From contig CAJYIG010000206.1 in NCBI GenBank assembly GCA_913774725.1, positions 1-17,258 on the forward strand: DNA of 17,258 nt, read 5' to 3'. The translations under genes and the position numbers were made by a program. Under the pieces are notes generated by a model. It did not search any database and was not told the origin of the DNA. It worked only from the letters and a program-made list of their open reading frames with translations. This DNA comes from an uncultured Curtobacterium sp. Its GTDB lineage: Bacteria > Actinomycetota > Actinomycetes > Actinomycetales > Microbacteriaceae. Below are positions 1 to 6,429 of the stretch, piece after piece; within the stretch, counting starts at the first letter, position 1; every line of letters starts with the position of its first letter.

Positions 1-1
1 C

Positions 2-760
2 GAGTCGCTCATGGTCATCACCGCGTCCGCGAAGCACGCGGTGCGCGTCGAGCAGGCCGTGCTCACCGCCGCGCAGGGGCACAAGGACCTCACCGAGTTC
101 GTCATCGGCGACCGCGCCGAGCCGTTCATCGTCGCGACGCTCGAGCAGTCCGTGGCGCAGAGCCGCGACCGCGTCGTGGTCTCCATCGGCTACGGCCGGA
201 CCCCGCACGGCCGTGTGCTGCGCGACTTCGGTCCGCTCGGCAAGCCGGGCGGGGAGCGCCTGCTCGCGGTCGCGATGACCCGGGCCCGACGCTCGATGGT
301 CATCGTCACGTGCTTCCAGCCGTCGGACATCGAGGCCGAGCGGATGGGCCACGGCACCGTCGCGCTGGCCGAGATCCTCGCCGAGGTCCGTGCCCGCACC
401 ACCGCCGAGTACGTGCCGGACGACTCCGACCCGCTGCTCGTCGACCTCGCCCGACGCCTCGAGATGCGCGGCATCCCGGTCGCGCTCGGGCACCGCGGCA
501 AGCTCGGCCTGGTCGCGGCGCACGGCGGCGTCTGCGTGACGATCGAGACCGATGCGTCGCTCGTCCGTGGCTCGCTGCGCGAGTCGCTGCGGCTCCGCCC
601 CGAGGTGCTGCGTCGCCTCGGGTGGCACTACGTGCGCGTGCACGCCTTCCAGCTGTTCTCCGACCCGGACCGGGTCGCGGACACGGTGGCGTCGGTGCTC
701 GGTGTCGACCGCGGCGCGACCCAGGAGATCTCGATCCCTCCGATCCCCGCACGCCGGTGA
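2..760 (+). CDS. Superfamily I helicase with C-terminal restriction-endonuclease-like domain, 3' part only
   Basis: The reading frame is open from the left edge, so the true start lies outside the window; about 252 codons are visible. The visible part includes helicase motif VI in the form AMTRARRSMVIVTC, preceded by GGERLLAV, which is typical of the AAA_12-type helicases that often carry an N-terminal DUF4011 domain (not visible here). The last ~110 residues (from LLVDLARRLEMRG to RRLGWHYVRVHAFQLFSDP) look like the small Vsr/REase-like domain (REase_MTES_1575 type) that closes these proteins. Such proteins are large putative DNA helicase-nucleases of unsettled function, sometimes linked to defence or repair. 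The family assignment comes from motif recognition. Whether the nuclease is active cannot be judged, because a complete Asp/Glu/Lys active site is not obvious in this fragment. Confidence 0.8.
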   Translation, partial: ESLMVITASAKHAVRVEQAVLTAAQGHKDLTEFVIGDRAEPFIVATLEQSVAQSRDRVVVSIGYGRTPHGRVLRDFGPLGKPGGERLLAVAMTRARRSMVIVTCFQPSDIEAERMGHGTVALAEILAEVRARTTAEYVPDDSDPLLVDLARRLEMRGIPVALGHRGKLGLVAAHGGVCVTIETDASLVRGSLRESLRLRPEVLRRLGWHYVRVHAFQLFSDPDRVADTVASVLGVDRGATQEISIPPIPARR

Positions 761-809
761 GCACGTCGGATCTCGGTCCCAGCGTGCCCGCGTCGGGCCC
801 CGCCCGCCG

Positions 810-1163
810 GTGAGCGGGTCCCGGCGCGCATCCCGCGCGGCCGGACCGGTGACGCCGGAGACGGACCAGCTGGTGGGCACGTGGACGCGGGCCGACGACG
901 CGGCGCCGGTCGCGCCTCCCGTCCGCTCCGCGTCGTCCGCAGCGGCAGACGCAGCGGCAGACGCGAGCACGGATCCGGACGCCGATCCGGACGGCGGGGT
1001 GGACGGATCGGCAGCCCGGCCGGGAGGCCCGACTCGCCGGAACCGGCGCGTCACCACCCAGCCGGCGCCGGGCAGCGACCCCTCACCGGCCCCGGAACCG
1101 GCCCGCCACCGCGACGGCGAGAACGACGCCCAGCTCCTGCGCGACGTGCCCCCACACTGGTGA
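810..1163 (+). CDS. Small Ala/Asp/Pro-rich conserved hypothetical protein ending in DVPPHW
   Basis: This is a 117-residue protein if it begins at the GTG at 810; GTG 849 is a possible alternative, and neither has a convincing Shine-Dalgarno sequence. Most of the chain (residues 35-105) is low complexity, rich in Ala, Asp and Pro, and probably disordered. It includes a stretch encoded by a perfect 12-base tandem repeat at 939-962. The last residues, NDAQLLRDVPPHW, stand out as ordered and constrained. From memory, similar small proteins with an ND-x-L-x-x-DVPPHW ending occur in other Microbacteriaceae at the same place. The gene begins 49 bases after the helicase and ends 17 bases before the phosphatidyltransferase. 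I know of no function; the constant tail suggests a docking peptide (inference). Translation rests mainly on that tail. Confidence 0.6.
   Translation: MSGSRRASRAAGPVTPETDQLVGTWTRADDAAPVAPPVRSASSAAADAAADASTDPDADPDGGVDGSAARPGGPTRRNRRVTTQPAPGSDPSPAPEPARHRDGENDAQLLRDVPPHW
939..962 (+). repeat. Perfect 12-bp tandem repeat, two copies, inside the 810-1163 gene
   Basis: The unit GCAGCGGCAGAC occurs twice head to tail and encodes an Ala-Ala-Ala-Asp-type stretch. A second near-duplication, GATCCGGACG, follows about 10 bases further on at 973-995. Being in-frame multiples of three, these could expand or contract without frameshift. Confidence 0.8.
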
Positions 1164-1167
1164 CGGG

Positions 1168-1173
1168 TAGCCT
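1168..1173 (+). promoter_or_regulatory. -10 box of a leaderless promoter (phosphatidyltransferase)
   Basis: TAGCCT lies 7 bases before the ATG at 1181, so transcription would begin at or next to the start codon. No clear -35 box is visible. Confidence 0.5.
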
Positions 1174-1180
1174 GGGGGTG

Positions 1181-1765
1181 ATGACTGACACCACGCGGCA
1201 GCGACCCGACTGGCAGACGTGGCCGAACCTGATCACGCTGGTGCGCTTCCTGCTCATCCCGGTGTTCATCGGCTTCGTCGTGTCCGGGCACCCCGGGTGG
1301 GCGCTCGTCACGCTCGTCGTCCTCGGCGTCAGCGACTGGGCGGACGGCTTCATCGCACGTCGGTTCGACCAGGGCTCGGAGCTCGGCAAGGCCCTCGACC
1401 CGATCGCCGACCGGCTGGCGATCATCGCGATCGTGCTCTCGCTCGTCCTCGTCGGGCTGCTGCCGTGGCCGAGCGTCGCGATCATCGTCGTCGTCGATGC
1501 GGTGCTGGCGCTGCTGTCCGGCCTGTGGTTCCGCGGCAACCCGGACCTCGACGTCACCTGGACCGGCAAGGTCCGATCGGCACTCCTCTTCGTCGGGCTG
1601 CCGCTGCTGCTGTTCTCGTCGACGTCCTGGGCGTCGGAGCACGACTGGATCCGCGTGCTCGCGCTCGTGTTCGTCTGGGCGGGCACGATCGGCCACGTAG
1701 TCGCGGGCGTGCAGTACGCCACGGCCCTCGCCGCGAAGCACCGCGCGGTCGCCCGGACCGCCTGA
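1181..1765 (+). CDS. CDP-alcohol phosphatidyltransferase family membrane protein (PgsA-like)
   Basis: This 194-residue integral membrane enzyme should transfer a phosphatidyl group from CDP-diacylglycerol to an alcohol acceptor in phospholipid synthesis. The full signature D-x2-D-G-x2-A-R-x8-G-x3-D-x3-D is present: Asp52, Asp55, Gly56, Ala59, Arg60, Gly69, Asp73 and Asp77. Several hydrophobic helices are visible, at about residues 19-36, 40-52, 79-110, 131-148 and 155-180. The length fits a PgsA-type synthase, but the acceptor (glycerol phosphate, inositol phosphate or other) cannot be told from the sequence. ATG 1181 was chosen because it follows a -10 box by 7 bases; GTG 1178 directly before it is also in frame. 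The gene follows the small 810-1163 gene closely but seems to have its own promoter. Confidence 0.9.
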   Translation: MTDTTRQRPDWQTWPNLITLVRFLLIPVFIGFVVSGHPGWALVTLVVLGVSDWADGFIARRFDQGSELGKALDPIADRLAIIAIVLSLVLVGLLPWPSVAIIVVVDAVLALLSGLWFRGNPDLDVTWTGKVRSALLFVGLPLLLFSSTSWASEHDWIRVLALVFVWAGTIGHVVAGVQYATALAAKHRAVARTA

Positions 1766-1810
1766 CGCCCGGTCGGCCGCGGGAGTTCGGCCGGCGCCCT
1801 CCTGCCCCGT

Positions 1811-1873
1811 CGAACCAGGAAACCGACATCGAACCAACCCCGGGGGCTGGTTCGATGTCGGTTCCGTGGTTCG
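1811..1873. terminator. Long composite inverted repeat between convergent genes, likely bidirectional terminator
   Basis: The inner arms 1821-1841 and 1843-1863 match over 21 bases with one mismatch. The outer arms 1811-1817 (CGAACCA) and 1867-1873 (TGGTTCG) extend the stem. The short word GAACCA/TGGTTC occurs four times, twice in each orientation, so the element is a repeat within a repeat. It lies between the stop of the phosphatidyltransferase (1765) and the stop of mscL (1886), where a terminator for both strands is expected. There is no T-run. It could also be a copy of a dispersed palindromic repeat family. Confidence 0.7.
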
Positions 1874-1885
1874 GTACGGCCGAGG

Positions 1886-2386
1886 CTAGAGCTTCGTCGA
1901 GCCGCTGATCCCCGGTCCCTCGGGCGCCGTGGACGGGGCGACGTGCGCTCCGCCGCCCGACGTCGTCGCAACGCCGTCCTGGGTGCGGAGCAGGTCGCGG
2001 ATCTCGAGCAGCACCTCGACGTCCGTCGGCGGGACGTCCTGCGGCGTCTGCTCCTCGTTCTGCTGCACCCGCTCGAACGCGAGCTTCTTCAGGCGGTTGA
2101 CGGGGACGACGAGCGCGAAGTACACGACCGCTGCGACGATCACGAAGTTCAGGACGGCACCGATGATCGCGCCGAACAGGATGTCGGCCGACCCACCGGA
2201 GACCGTCGGGATCGAGACGATCAGCGCCTTGTCCAGGCTCGACGCGTTGAAGACGGCGCCGATGAGCGGGTTGATGAGCGCGTTCACGATGGTCGTGACG
2301 ATCGCGGTGAACGCCGCACCGATGACGACCGCGACCGCCAGGTCGATGACGTTCCCGCGCAGCAGGAACTCCTTGAAGCCCTTCAC
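1886..2386 (-). CDS. mscL: Large-conductance mechanosensitive channel MscL
   Basis: This is a 166-residue pentameric inner-membrane channel that opens under membrane tension and releases solutes on hypo-osmotic shock. The N-terminal helix KGFKEFLLRGNVIDLAVAVV is the MscL hallmark. TM1 spans about residues 14-45 with the small-residue pore line, a periplasmic loop lies around 46-68, and TM2 is about 69-98. A C-terminal amphipathic helix is visible around 120-135 (VEVLLEIRDLLR). The protein is longer than the ~136-151 residues usual for the family because of a ~30-residue Gly/Ser/Pro tail. The GTG start at 2386 is set by the strong GGAAGGAGG, 6 bases upstream. The gene lies 56 bases downstream of the zinc-ribbon gene and is probably the last gene of the fthC operon. 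Confidence 0.96.
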   Translation of the reverse strand: MKGFKEFLLRGNVIDLAVAVVIGAAFTAIVTTIVNALINPLIGAVFNASSLDKALIVSIPTVSGGSADILFGAIIGAVLNFVIVAAVVYFALVVPVNRLKKLAFERVQQNEEQTPQDVPPTDVEVLLEIRDLLRTQDGVATTSGGGAHVAPSTAPEGPGISGSTKL

Positions 2387-2442
2387 GTGAGCCTCCTTCC
2401 GTGTCGAGGAGACCCCACCGTACCGACGGGGACGAGCCCTCG

Positions 2443-2733
2443 TCAGGAGGCGCTGGGCGCGGCCGGCTTCGACTCGGACTTCGCCGGTGTGCTCGACGAC
2501 GACGAGGACGACGACGTCGAGGAGGACGAGGTCGCCGACCCCTCGGCCTTGGGTGTCGACCGCGAGTCGGTGCGGTAGAAGCCGCCGCCGTTGAAGGTCA
2601 CGCCCACCGGCGAGAACACCTTGCGCAGGGTGCCGCCGCACACGGGGCACTCGGTGAGGGTGGCGTCGGAGAACGACTGCTTGACGTCGAAGGCGTTGTC
2701 GCACGCGGTGCAGCGGTACGAGTAGGTGGGCAC
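2443..2733 (-). CDS. FmdB-type zinc-ribbon protein with Ser-rich tail, Ruc (Rv0991c)-like
   Basis: This is a 96-residue protein. The N-terminal zinc ribbon has two CxxC knuckles (Cys8/Cys11 and Cys29/Cys32) in the FmdB/CxxC_CxxC_SSSS family context: it starts MPTYSYRC and carries GFYRTDSR at residues 51-58. Residues 66-82 are almost only Ser, followed by a Lys/Pro/Ala tail, and look disordered. In M. tuberculosis the family member beside fthC, Rv0991c (Ruc), is reported to be a redox-regulated chaperone: its zinc cysteines oxidise and it then prevents protein aggregation. The same neighbour and the same architecture here make a Ruc-like role a reasonable inference, not a demonstration. The GTG start at 2733 is one base after the fthC stop, so the two genes are translationally close; GGAG at 2742-2745 inside the fthC end serves as ribosome-binding site. 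Confidence 0.88.
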   Translation of the reverse strand: MPTYSYRCTACDNAFDVKQSFSDATLTECPVCGGTLRKVFSPVGVTFNGGGFYRTDSRSTPKAEGSATSSSSTSSSSSSSSTPAKSESKPAAPSAS

Positions 2734-2734
2734 C

Positions 2735-3319
2735 CTAGCTCCGGAAGGTGATGATGCGCGACGGCGTGATGATGCCGTCGACGGGTTCGTCGTGGGCCTC
2801 GCGCGGGACCTCGTCGAGGTACTCCGCGTCGAAGATCACAGCATAGACGGGCGGCCGGTTCGCCATCGACCCGAGCGTCTTGTCGTAGTAGCCGCGGCCC
2901 CAGCCCATCCGGCACCCGTCGTGGCCGACCGCCGCCGCCGGGGTGAGGATCGCGTCGACGTCCCCGAGGGCGAGCGGGGAGAGCACCTCGCCGACGACCT
3001 CCGGCATGCCGTGCAGGCCCTGCTGCTCCGACACCCCGTCGCCGACGGCCCAGTCGAGCAGGCCGTCCTCGCGGGTGATCGGCAGGAGCACCCGGACACC
3101 CTGCTCGTGTGCCCACCGCAGGAAGGGGCGGACGTCGGGCTCGTCGGGCGCCGACAGGTAGAGCGCGAGCGAGCGGACCTGCCGTTCCTCCACGAACCGC
3201 TGCAGTGTCGCGGTCAGGGCGGTCGTGTCGGTGTCGCGCTCCGTCGTGGTCCGGGTGCGCCGCCGCTGCCGGAGCTCGGCTCGCAGGGCGCGCTTCTCGT
3301 TCCCGAGGTCGGCGGTCAT
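2735..3319 (-). CDS. fthC: 5-formyltetrahydrofolate cyclo-ligase
   Basis: This 194-residue cytosolic enzyme (5,10-methenyltetrahydrofolate synthetase) uses ATP to convert 5-formyl-THF to 5,10-methenyl-THF, returning the storage folate to the one-carbon pool. The family signature GWGRGYYDK is at residues 139-147, the basic N-terminus KRALRAELR (9-17) matches the ATP-site helix, and PVDGIITP closes the fold near 179. The length is normal. The ATG at 3319 lies 7 bases after a TAGACT -10 box, which points to a leaderless transcript. It is the first gene of a minus-strand operon with the zinc-ribbon gene and probably mscL, and it is divergent from galU across 113 bases. The same fthC/galU divergence is known in mycobacteria. 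Confidence 0.95.
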   Translation of the reverse strand: MTADLGNEKRALRAELRQRRRTRTTTERDTDTTALTATLQRFVEERQVRSLALYLSAPDEPDVRPFLRWAHEQGVRVLLPITREDGLLDWAVGDGVSEQQGLHGMPEVVGEVLSPLALGDVDAILTPAAAVGHDGCRMGWGRGYYDKTLGSMANRPPVYAVIFDAEYLDEVPREAHDEPVDGIITPSRIITFRS

Positions 3320-3326
3320 GGCCGGG

Positions 3327-3332
3327 AGTCTA
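3327..3332 (-). promoter_or_regulatory. -10 box of leaderless fthC promoter
   Basis: On the minus strand this reads TAGACT, 7 bases before the fthC ATG. It is the best match to TAnnnT in the fthC-galU gap; no good -35 is seen. Confidence 0.55.
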
Positions 3333-3419
3333 CCGAGCGCGGGTTTGCGGCTTCCCGCCGTGGCTCGCGCGATGCCGTGTCCCCCGAAAGGCCCATGTCC
3401 CGGCCCAGCGGCCGTCCGG

Positions 3420-3425
3420 TACGTT
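3420..3425 (+). promoter_or_regulatory. -10 box of leaderless galU promoter
   Basis: TACGTT lies 7 bases before the galU ATG at 3433. No Shine-Dalgarno sequence is present between it and the start, which fits leaderless initiation. Confidence 0.5.
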
Positions 3426-3432
3426 CGCTCAC

Positions 3433-4323
3433 ATGGGTTTCCAGATCTCGAAGGCGGTGATCCCGGCGGCAGGGCTGGGCACGCGCTTCCTCCCCGCGAC
3501 CAAGGCGATGCCGAAGGAGATGCTCCCCGTCGTCGACAAGCCGGCGATCCAGTACGTGGTCGAGGAGGCCGTGAACGCCGGCCTCACCGACGTCCTGATG
3601 ATCACCGGGCGCAACAAGAACGCGCTCGAGAACCACTTCGACCACGTGGCCGAGCTCGAGGAGACCCTCAAGAAGAAGGGCGACCACGAGAAGCTCCAGA
3701 AGGTCAACCAGTCGACCGACCTCGCCGACATGCACTACGTCCGCCAGGGCGACCCGCTCGGTCTCGGCCACGCCGTCCTCCGCGCGAAGATGCACGTCGG
3801 CCGCGAGCCGTTCGCCGTGCTGCTCGGCGACGACATCATCGACGCCCGTGACCCGCTGCTCCAGCGCATGATCGAGGTCCAGGGCGAGAAGAACGCCACG
3901 GTCGTCGCGCTGCTCGAGGTCCCCGCCTCGCAGACCCACATGTACGGCATCGCGACCGTCGAGGAGACCGACACCGACGACGTCGTGAAGATCACCGGCC
4001 TGGTCGAGAAGCCCCCGCAGGGCGAAGCCCCCTCGAACCTCGCCATCATCGGCCGGTACGTCATCCGTCCCGAGGTCTTCGACGTCCTCGAGAAGCAGGA
4101 GCCGGGCAAGGGCGGCGAGATCCAGCTCACCGACGCGCTCATGAAGATGGCGGGCGCCGAGGAGTGGACCGGCGGCGTGTACGGCGTCGTGTTCCGTGGA
4201 CGCCGGTACGACACCGGTGACAAGCTGGACTACATCAAGGCGATCGTGCAGCTCGCCTCGGACCGCGACGACCTCGGCCCCGACCTCAAGGCCTGGCTGA
4301 AGGACTTCAACGCGGGAGAGTAG
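3433..4323 (+). CDS. galU: UTP--glucose-1-phosphate uridylyltransferase
   Basis: This 296-residue cytosolic nucleotidyltransferase makes UDP-glucose from UTP and glucose 1-phosphate, for cell-wall glycans, glycolipids and trehalose or glycogen metabolism. The nucleotide-binding signature AAGLGTRFLPATKAMPKEML (residues 12-31) is intact. LGDD around residue 136, VEKP, GEIQLTDAL and the late RRYDTGDKLDYIKA segment are all typical of bacterial GalU. The start is unambiguous: ATG directly before the conserved N-terminus and 7 bases after a -10 box. The gene is divergent from fthC and is followed after 89 bases by the acetyltransferase gene, with a strong hairpin between them, so read-through may be limited. 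Confidence 0.97.
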   Translation: MGFQISKAVIPAAGLGTRFLPATKAMPKEMLPVVDKPAIQYVVEEAVNAGLTDVLMITGRNKNALENHFDHVAELEETLKKKGDHEKLQKVNQSTDLADMHYVRQGDPLGLGHAVLRAKMHVGREPFAVLLGDDIIDARDPLLQRMIEVQGEKNATVVALLEVPASQTHMYGIATVEETDTDDVVKITGLVEKPPQGEAPSNLAIIGRYVIRPEVFDVLEKQEPGKGGEIQLTDALMKMAGAEEWTGGVYGVVFRGRRYDTGDKLDYIKAIVQLASDRDDLGPDLKAWLKDFNAGE

Positions 4324-4332
4324 CCACCCCGT

Positions 4333-4370
4333 CACGAACGGGTCCGGGGTCCGCCCCGGGTCCGTTCGTG
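4333..4370 (+). terminator. 17-bp hairpin after galU
   Basis: Arms 4333-4349 and 4354-4370 pair along their full length when two G-U pairs are allowed, with a TCCG loop (UNCG type). There is no T-run. It lies 10 bases after the galU stop and upstream of the ribosome-binding site of the next gene, so it may attenuate rather than fully stop transcription. Confidence 0.75.
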
Positions 4371-4412
4371 CGTCCACCCGGCCGACCACCGGGCACCGGA
4401 GGAACCACAGCG

Positions 4413-5072
4413 ATGACGACGATCCCGACCCTGTCCCACGGGCGGGTCACCATCCGGCCCCTCCGGCTCCGCGACACCCGTGACCTCGACGTCGCCCTCG
4501 CGACGAACCGCTCGTGGCTGCGCACGTGGGAGGCCACCAACCCCTCCGGACACGTCTCCACCGACGTCCGGGGCAGCATCCGCGCGCTGCAGGCGAACGC
4601 CCGCGCCGGGCTCGGTCTGCCGTTCGCGATGGAGCTCGACGGCCGCTTCGTCGGCCAGCTCAACGTGTCCGGCATCAGCTACGGATCGCTGGCGAGTGCG
4701 TCCATCGGCTACTGGGTGGTGGAGGGCGCCGCCGGCCACAACGTCACCCCGATCGCGGTCGCCATGGCCGTCGACCACTGCTTCCGCGTGGTCGGCATCC
4801 ACCGCATCGAGATCTGCATCCGACCGGAGAACGCGCCGAGCCTGCGCGTCGTCGAGAAGCTCGGCTTCCGCTACGAGGGCCTGCGCCGCCGGTACATCCA
4901 CATCAACGGGGACTGGCGCGACCACTTCTGCTTCGCCCTCGTGGCGGAGGAGGTGCGCGAGGGCGTCCTCGACCGCTGGGTCGCCGGCCGGGTACCGCCG
5001 GGTGTCGGCAGCGTCCCCGACTCCGCCCGCGACGAGGCGGCGACACCGCTCGACACCCGGCCGCGCACCTGA
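4413..5072 (+). CDS. rimJ: RimJ/RimL-type GNAT N-acetyltransferase
   Basis: This is a 219-residue acetyl-CoA-dependent acetyltransferase of the GNAT fold. The pattern is that of RimJ/RimL proteins, which acetylate protein N-termini such as that of ribosomal protein S5 and sometimes small molecules. Seen are RVTIRPLRLRDTRDL at the start, the acetyl-CoA loop region near GHNVTPIAVAMAV (residues 109-120), IEICIRPENAPSLRVVEKLGF (132-152, the usual motif B) and a C-terminal WRDHFCFALVAEE. ATG 4413 has GGAGG at 4398-4402, 10 bases upstream. In M. tuberculosis a rimJ-annotated gene sits in the same place after galU and moeA1; moeA1 is not present here. The real substrate cannot be told. The last ~40 residues are a loosely conserved Pro/Arg/Asp tail. 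Confidence 0.87.
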   Translation: MTTIPTLSHGRVTIRPLRLRDTRDLDVALATNRSWLRTWEATNPSGHVSTDVRGSIRALQANARAGLGLPFAMELDGRFVGQLNVSGISYGSLASASIGYWVVEGAAGHNVTPIAVAMAVDHCFRVVGIHRIEICIRPENAPSLRVVEKLGFRYEGLRRRYIHINGDWRDHFCFALVAEEVREGVLDRWVAGRVPPGVGSVPDSARDEAATPLDTRPRT

Positions 5073-5189
5073 CGGTCTGCCCCGTCACGCCCACCCACCG
5101 GCCGGGAGGCACGACCCACCGCCCACGGATTCCGTCGCGACTCGCGCAACACGCGTCCGGCAATGGGCCGTCCGGGGAACGCGCACCCC

Positions 5190-5195
5190 TACCGT
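5190..5195 (+). promoter_or_regulatory. -10 box of leaderless promoter (membrane protein 5202)
   Basis: TACCGT ends 6 bases before the ATG at 5202. No Shine-Dalgarno sequence intervenes. The upstream gap 5073-5189 shows no other feature. Confidence 0.5.
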
Positions 5196-5201
5196 GTCCC
5201 C

Positions 5202-6335
5202 ATGGCAGGTATCGGCTCCTGGGGCGGCGGCATCGTCCTGCTCATCGCGGCCGTGCTCTGGGTCGTCTACCTCATGCCGTCGTGGGCGGCTCGACGGCAG
5301 TACCTCGCCACCGAACGCAACGCGATCCGGCTGCAGCAGACCCTGCGCATCCTCGCGCAGACCGCCGAGCTCCCCGACGAGGTCCGGGTCGAGATGAACG
5401 CGAAGTCGCTGGCCGAGGCGCAGCGGGTCGCCCGGTCCGAGGAAGCGAAGCGCGCCGCGATCGTCCGCGCGCACGAGGCCGCCCGGCAGCGTGAGATCAC
5501 CCGACGGCTCGCGGAGCAGCAGCCGAAGCTCGAGCGGGCGTCCTCGGTGCCCGCGCTGACCGCGATGCGGATGCGTCGTTCCCGGCTCGGGGCGACGCTG
5601 TTCGGCACGCTCGGCGTCGTCGTCGCGGTCGTCGTGTTCGTCGCGGCGCCCGGGGCCTGGCTCGTCGGCGTCGCCGGGCTCGTGGCGGCCGGTGGGTCTG
5701 CAGCCGTCCTCGCGCAGCTGCACCAGGTGGCGCAGGCGCGGAAGGCGCGTGCCGCGGCCGGTGCTGCGGAGGCGACCCGTGCCTCCCGGCCGGCGACCAC
5801 CTGGACGGACCCGGCGCCGCCGCTGTCCACCGAGCAGTCCGCGGAGCCCGCGCGCGACCGGAGCTGGACCCCGGCCCGCGTGCCGAAGCCGCTGTACGTG
5901 GAGCGACCGGCCGCACCGCCGGCGTCGCCGGAGTCGTCGGCCGAGCTGGCTGCGCGGCTCCGTGAGCGCGTGGCCGAGGCGAAGGCCGAGGCCGAGGCCG
6001 AGGCGGCTGCGATCCGGGCGGGGGAGACCGACCCGACGCTCGCGCGGGTGTCGCGGATGCGCTCCGACGTCGAGGAGGCGGCCGCGTCGCTGTCCGCACA
6101 CGACCAGGGCCGGCTGGCGGAGCGCCTGGGCCTGCGCGCCCCCGCCGCTGCGGCGCGCCCCGGCGTCCACGCTCCTGCGGCGGCTCCGGCTCCCGCTGCG
6201 GCCGAGGTGCCGTCGGCGTCGGAGCCCGAGCAGCCCGCGGCTCCGAGCCGCTGGGCCGGGATGGGCGTCATCGACGACGAGGCCTACCAGCAGACCGACC
6301 TCGACGCGATCATGCGTCGTCGCCGCGCGGTCTGA
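5202..6335 (+). CDS. Conserved actinobacterial membrane protein with coiled-coil and Pro/Ala linker (Rv0996-like position)
   Basis: This 377-residue protein has no known function. TM1 is at about residues 9-27 and ends in the motif WVVYLMPSW. A charged, probably helical cytoplasmic segment (30-115) is followed by a TM pair at about 131-149 and 152-174. Next comes a long Ala/Pro/Glu region with the conserved-looking SWTPARVPKPLYVE (221-234), an Ala/Glu/Arg coiled-coil stretch (245-272), and a terminal motif YQQTDLDAIMRRRRAV. Its place after galU and rimJ corresponds to the M. tuberculosis transmembrane protein Rv0996, of similar size, which supports orthology by position (from memory). Relatives are sometimes labelled 'large exoprotein', but no signal peptide or secretion feature is visible to justify that. 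The ATG is fixed by the -10 box 6 bases upstream. Confidence 0.82.
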   Translation: MAGIGSWGGGIVLLIAAVLWVVYLMPSWAARRQYLATERNAIRLQQTLRILAQTAELPDEVRVEMNAKSLAEAQRVARSEEAKRAAIVRAHEAARQREITRRLAEQQPKLERASSVPALTAMRMRRSRLGATLFGTLGVVVAVVVFVAAPGAWLVGVAGLVAAGGSAAVLAQLHQVAQARKARAAAGAAEATRASRPATTWTDPAPPLSTEQSAEPARDRSWTPARVPKPLYVERPAAPPASPESSAELAARLRERVAEAKAEAEAEAAAIRAGETDPTLARVSRMRSDVEEAAASLSAHDQGRLAERLGLRAPAAAARPGVHAPAAAPAPAAAEVPSASEPEQPAAPSRWAGMGVIDDEAYQQTDLDAIMRRRRAV

Positions 6336-6411
6336 CGCGACGCTCGGGGCTCCCGGGACGCGGCGCGCCCGGACGTGGCGAGCCGATTTCGGATCGCGCT
6401 CCCGGTGGTGC

Positions 6412-6417
6412 TAGTGT
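6412..6417 (+). promoter_or_regulatory. -10 box of the tRNA-Ala promoter
   Basis: TAGTGT lies 12 bases before the mature tRNA 5' end. A weak TTTCGG at 6387-6392 could be the -35, but the spacing of 19 is long. Confidence 0.5.
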
Positions 6418-6429
6418 GGTCGAGCACTT

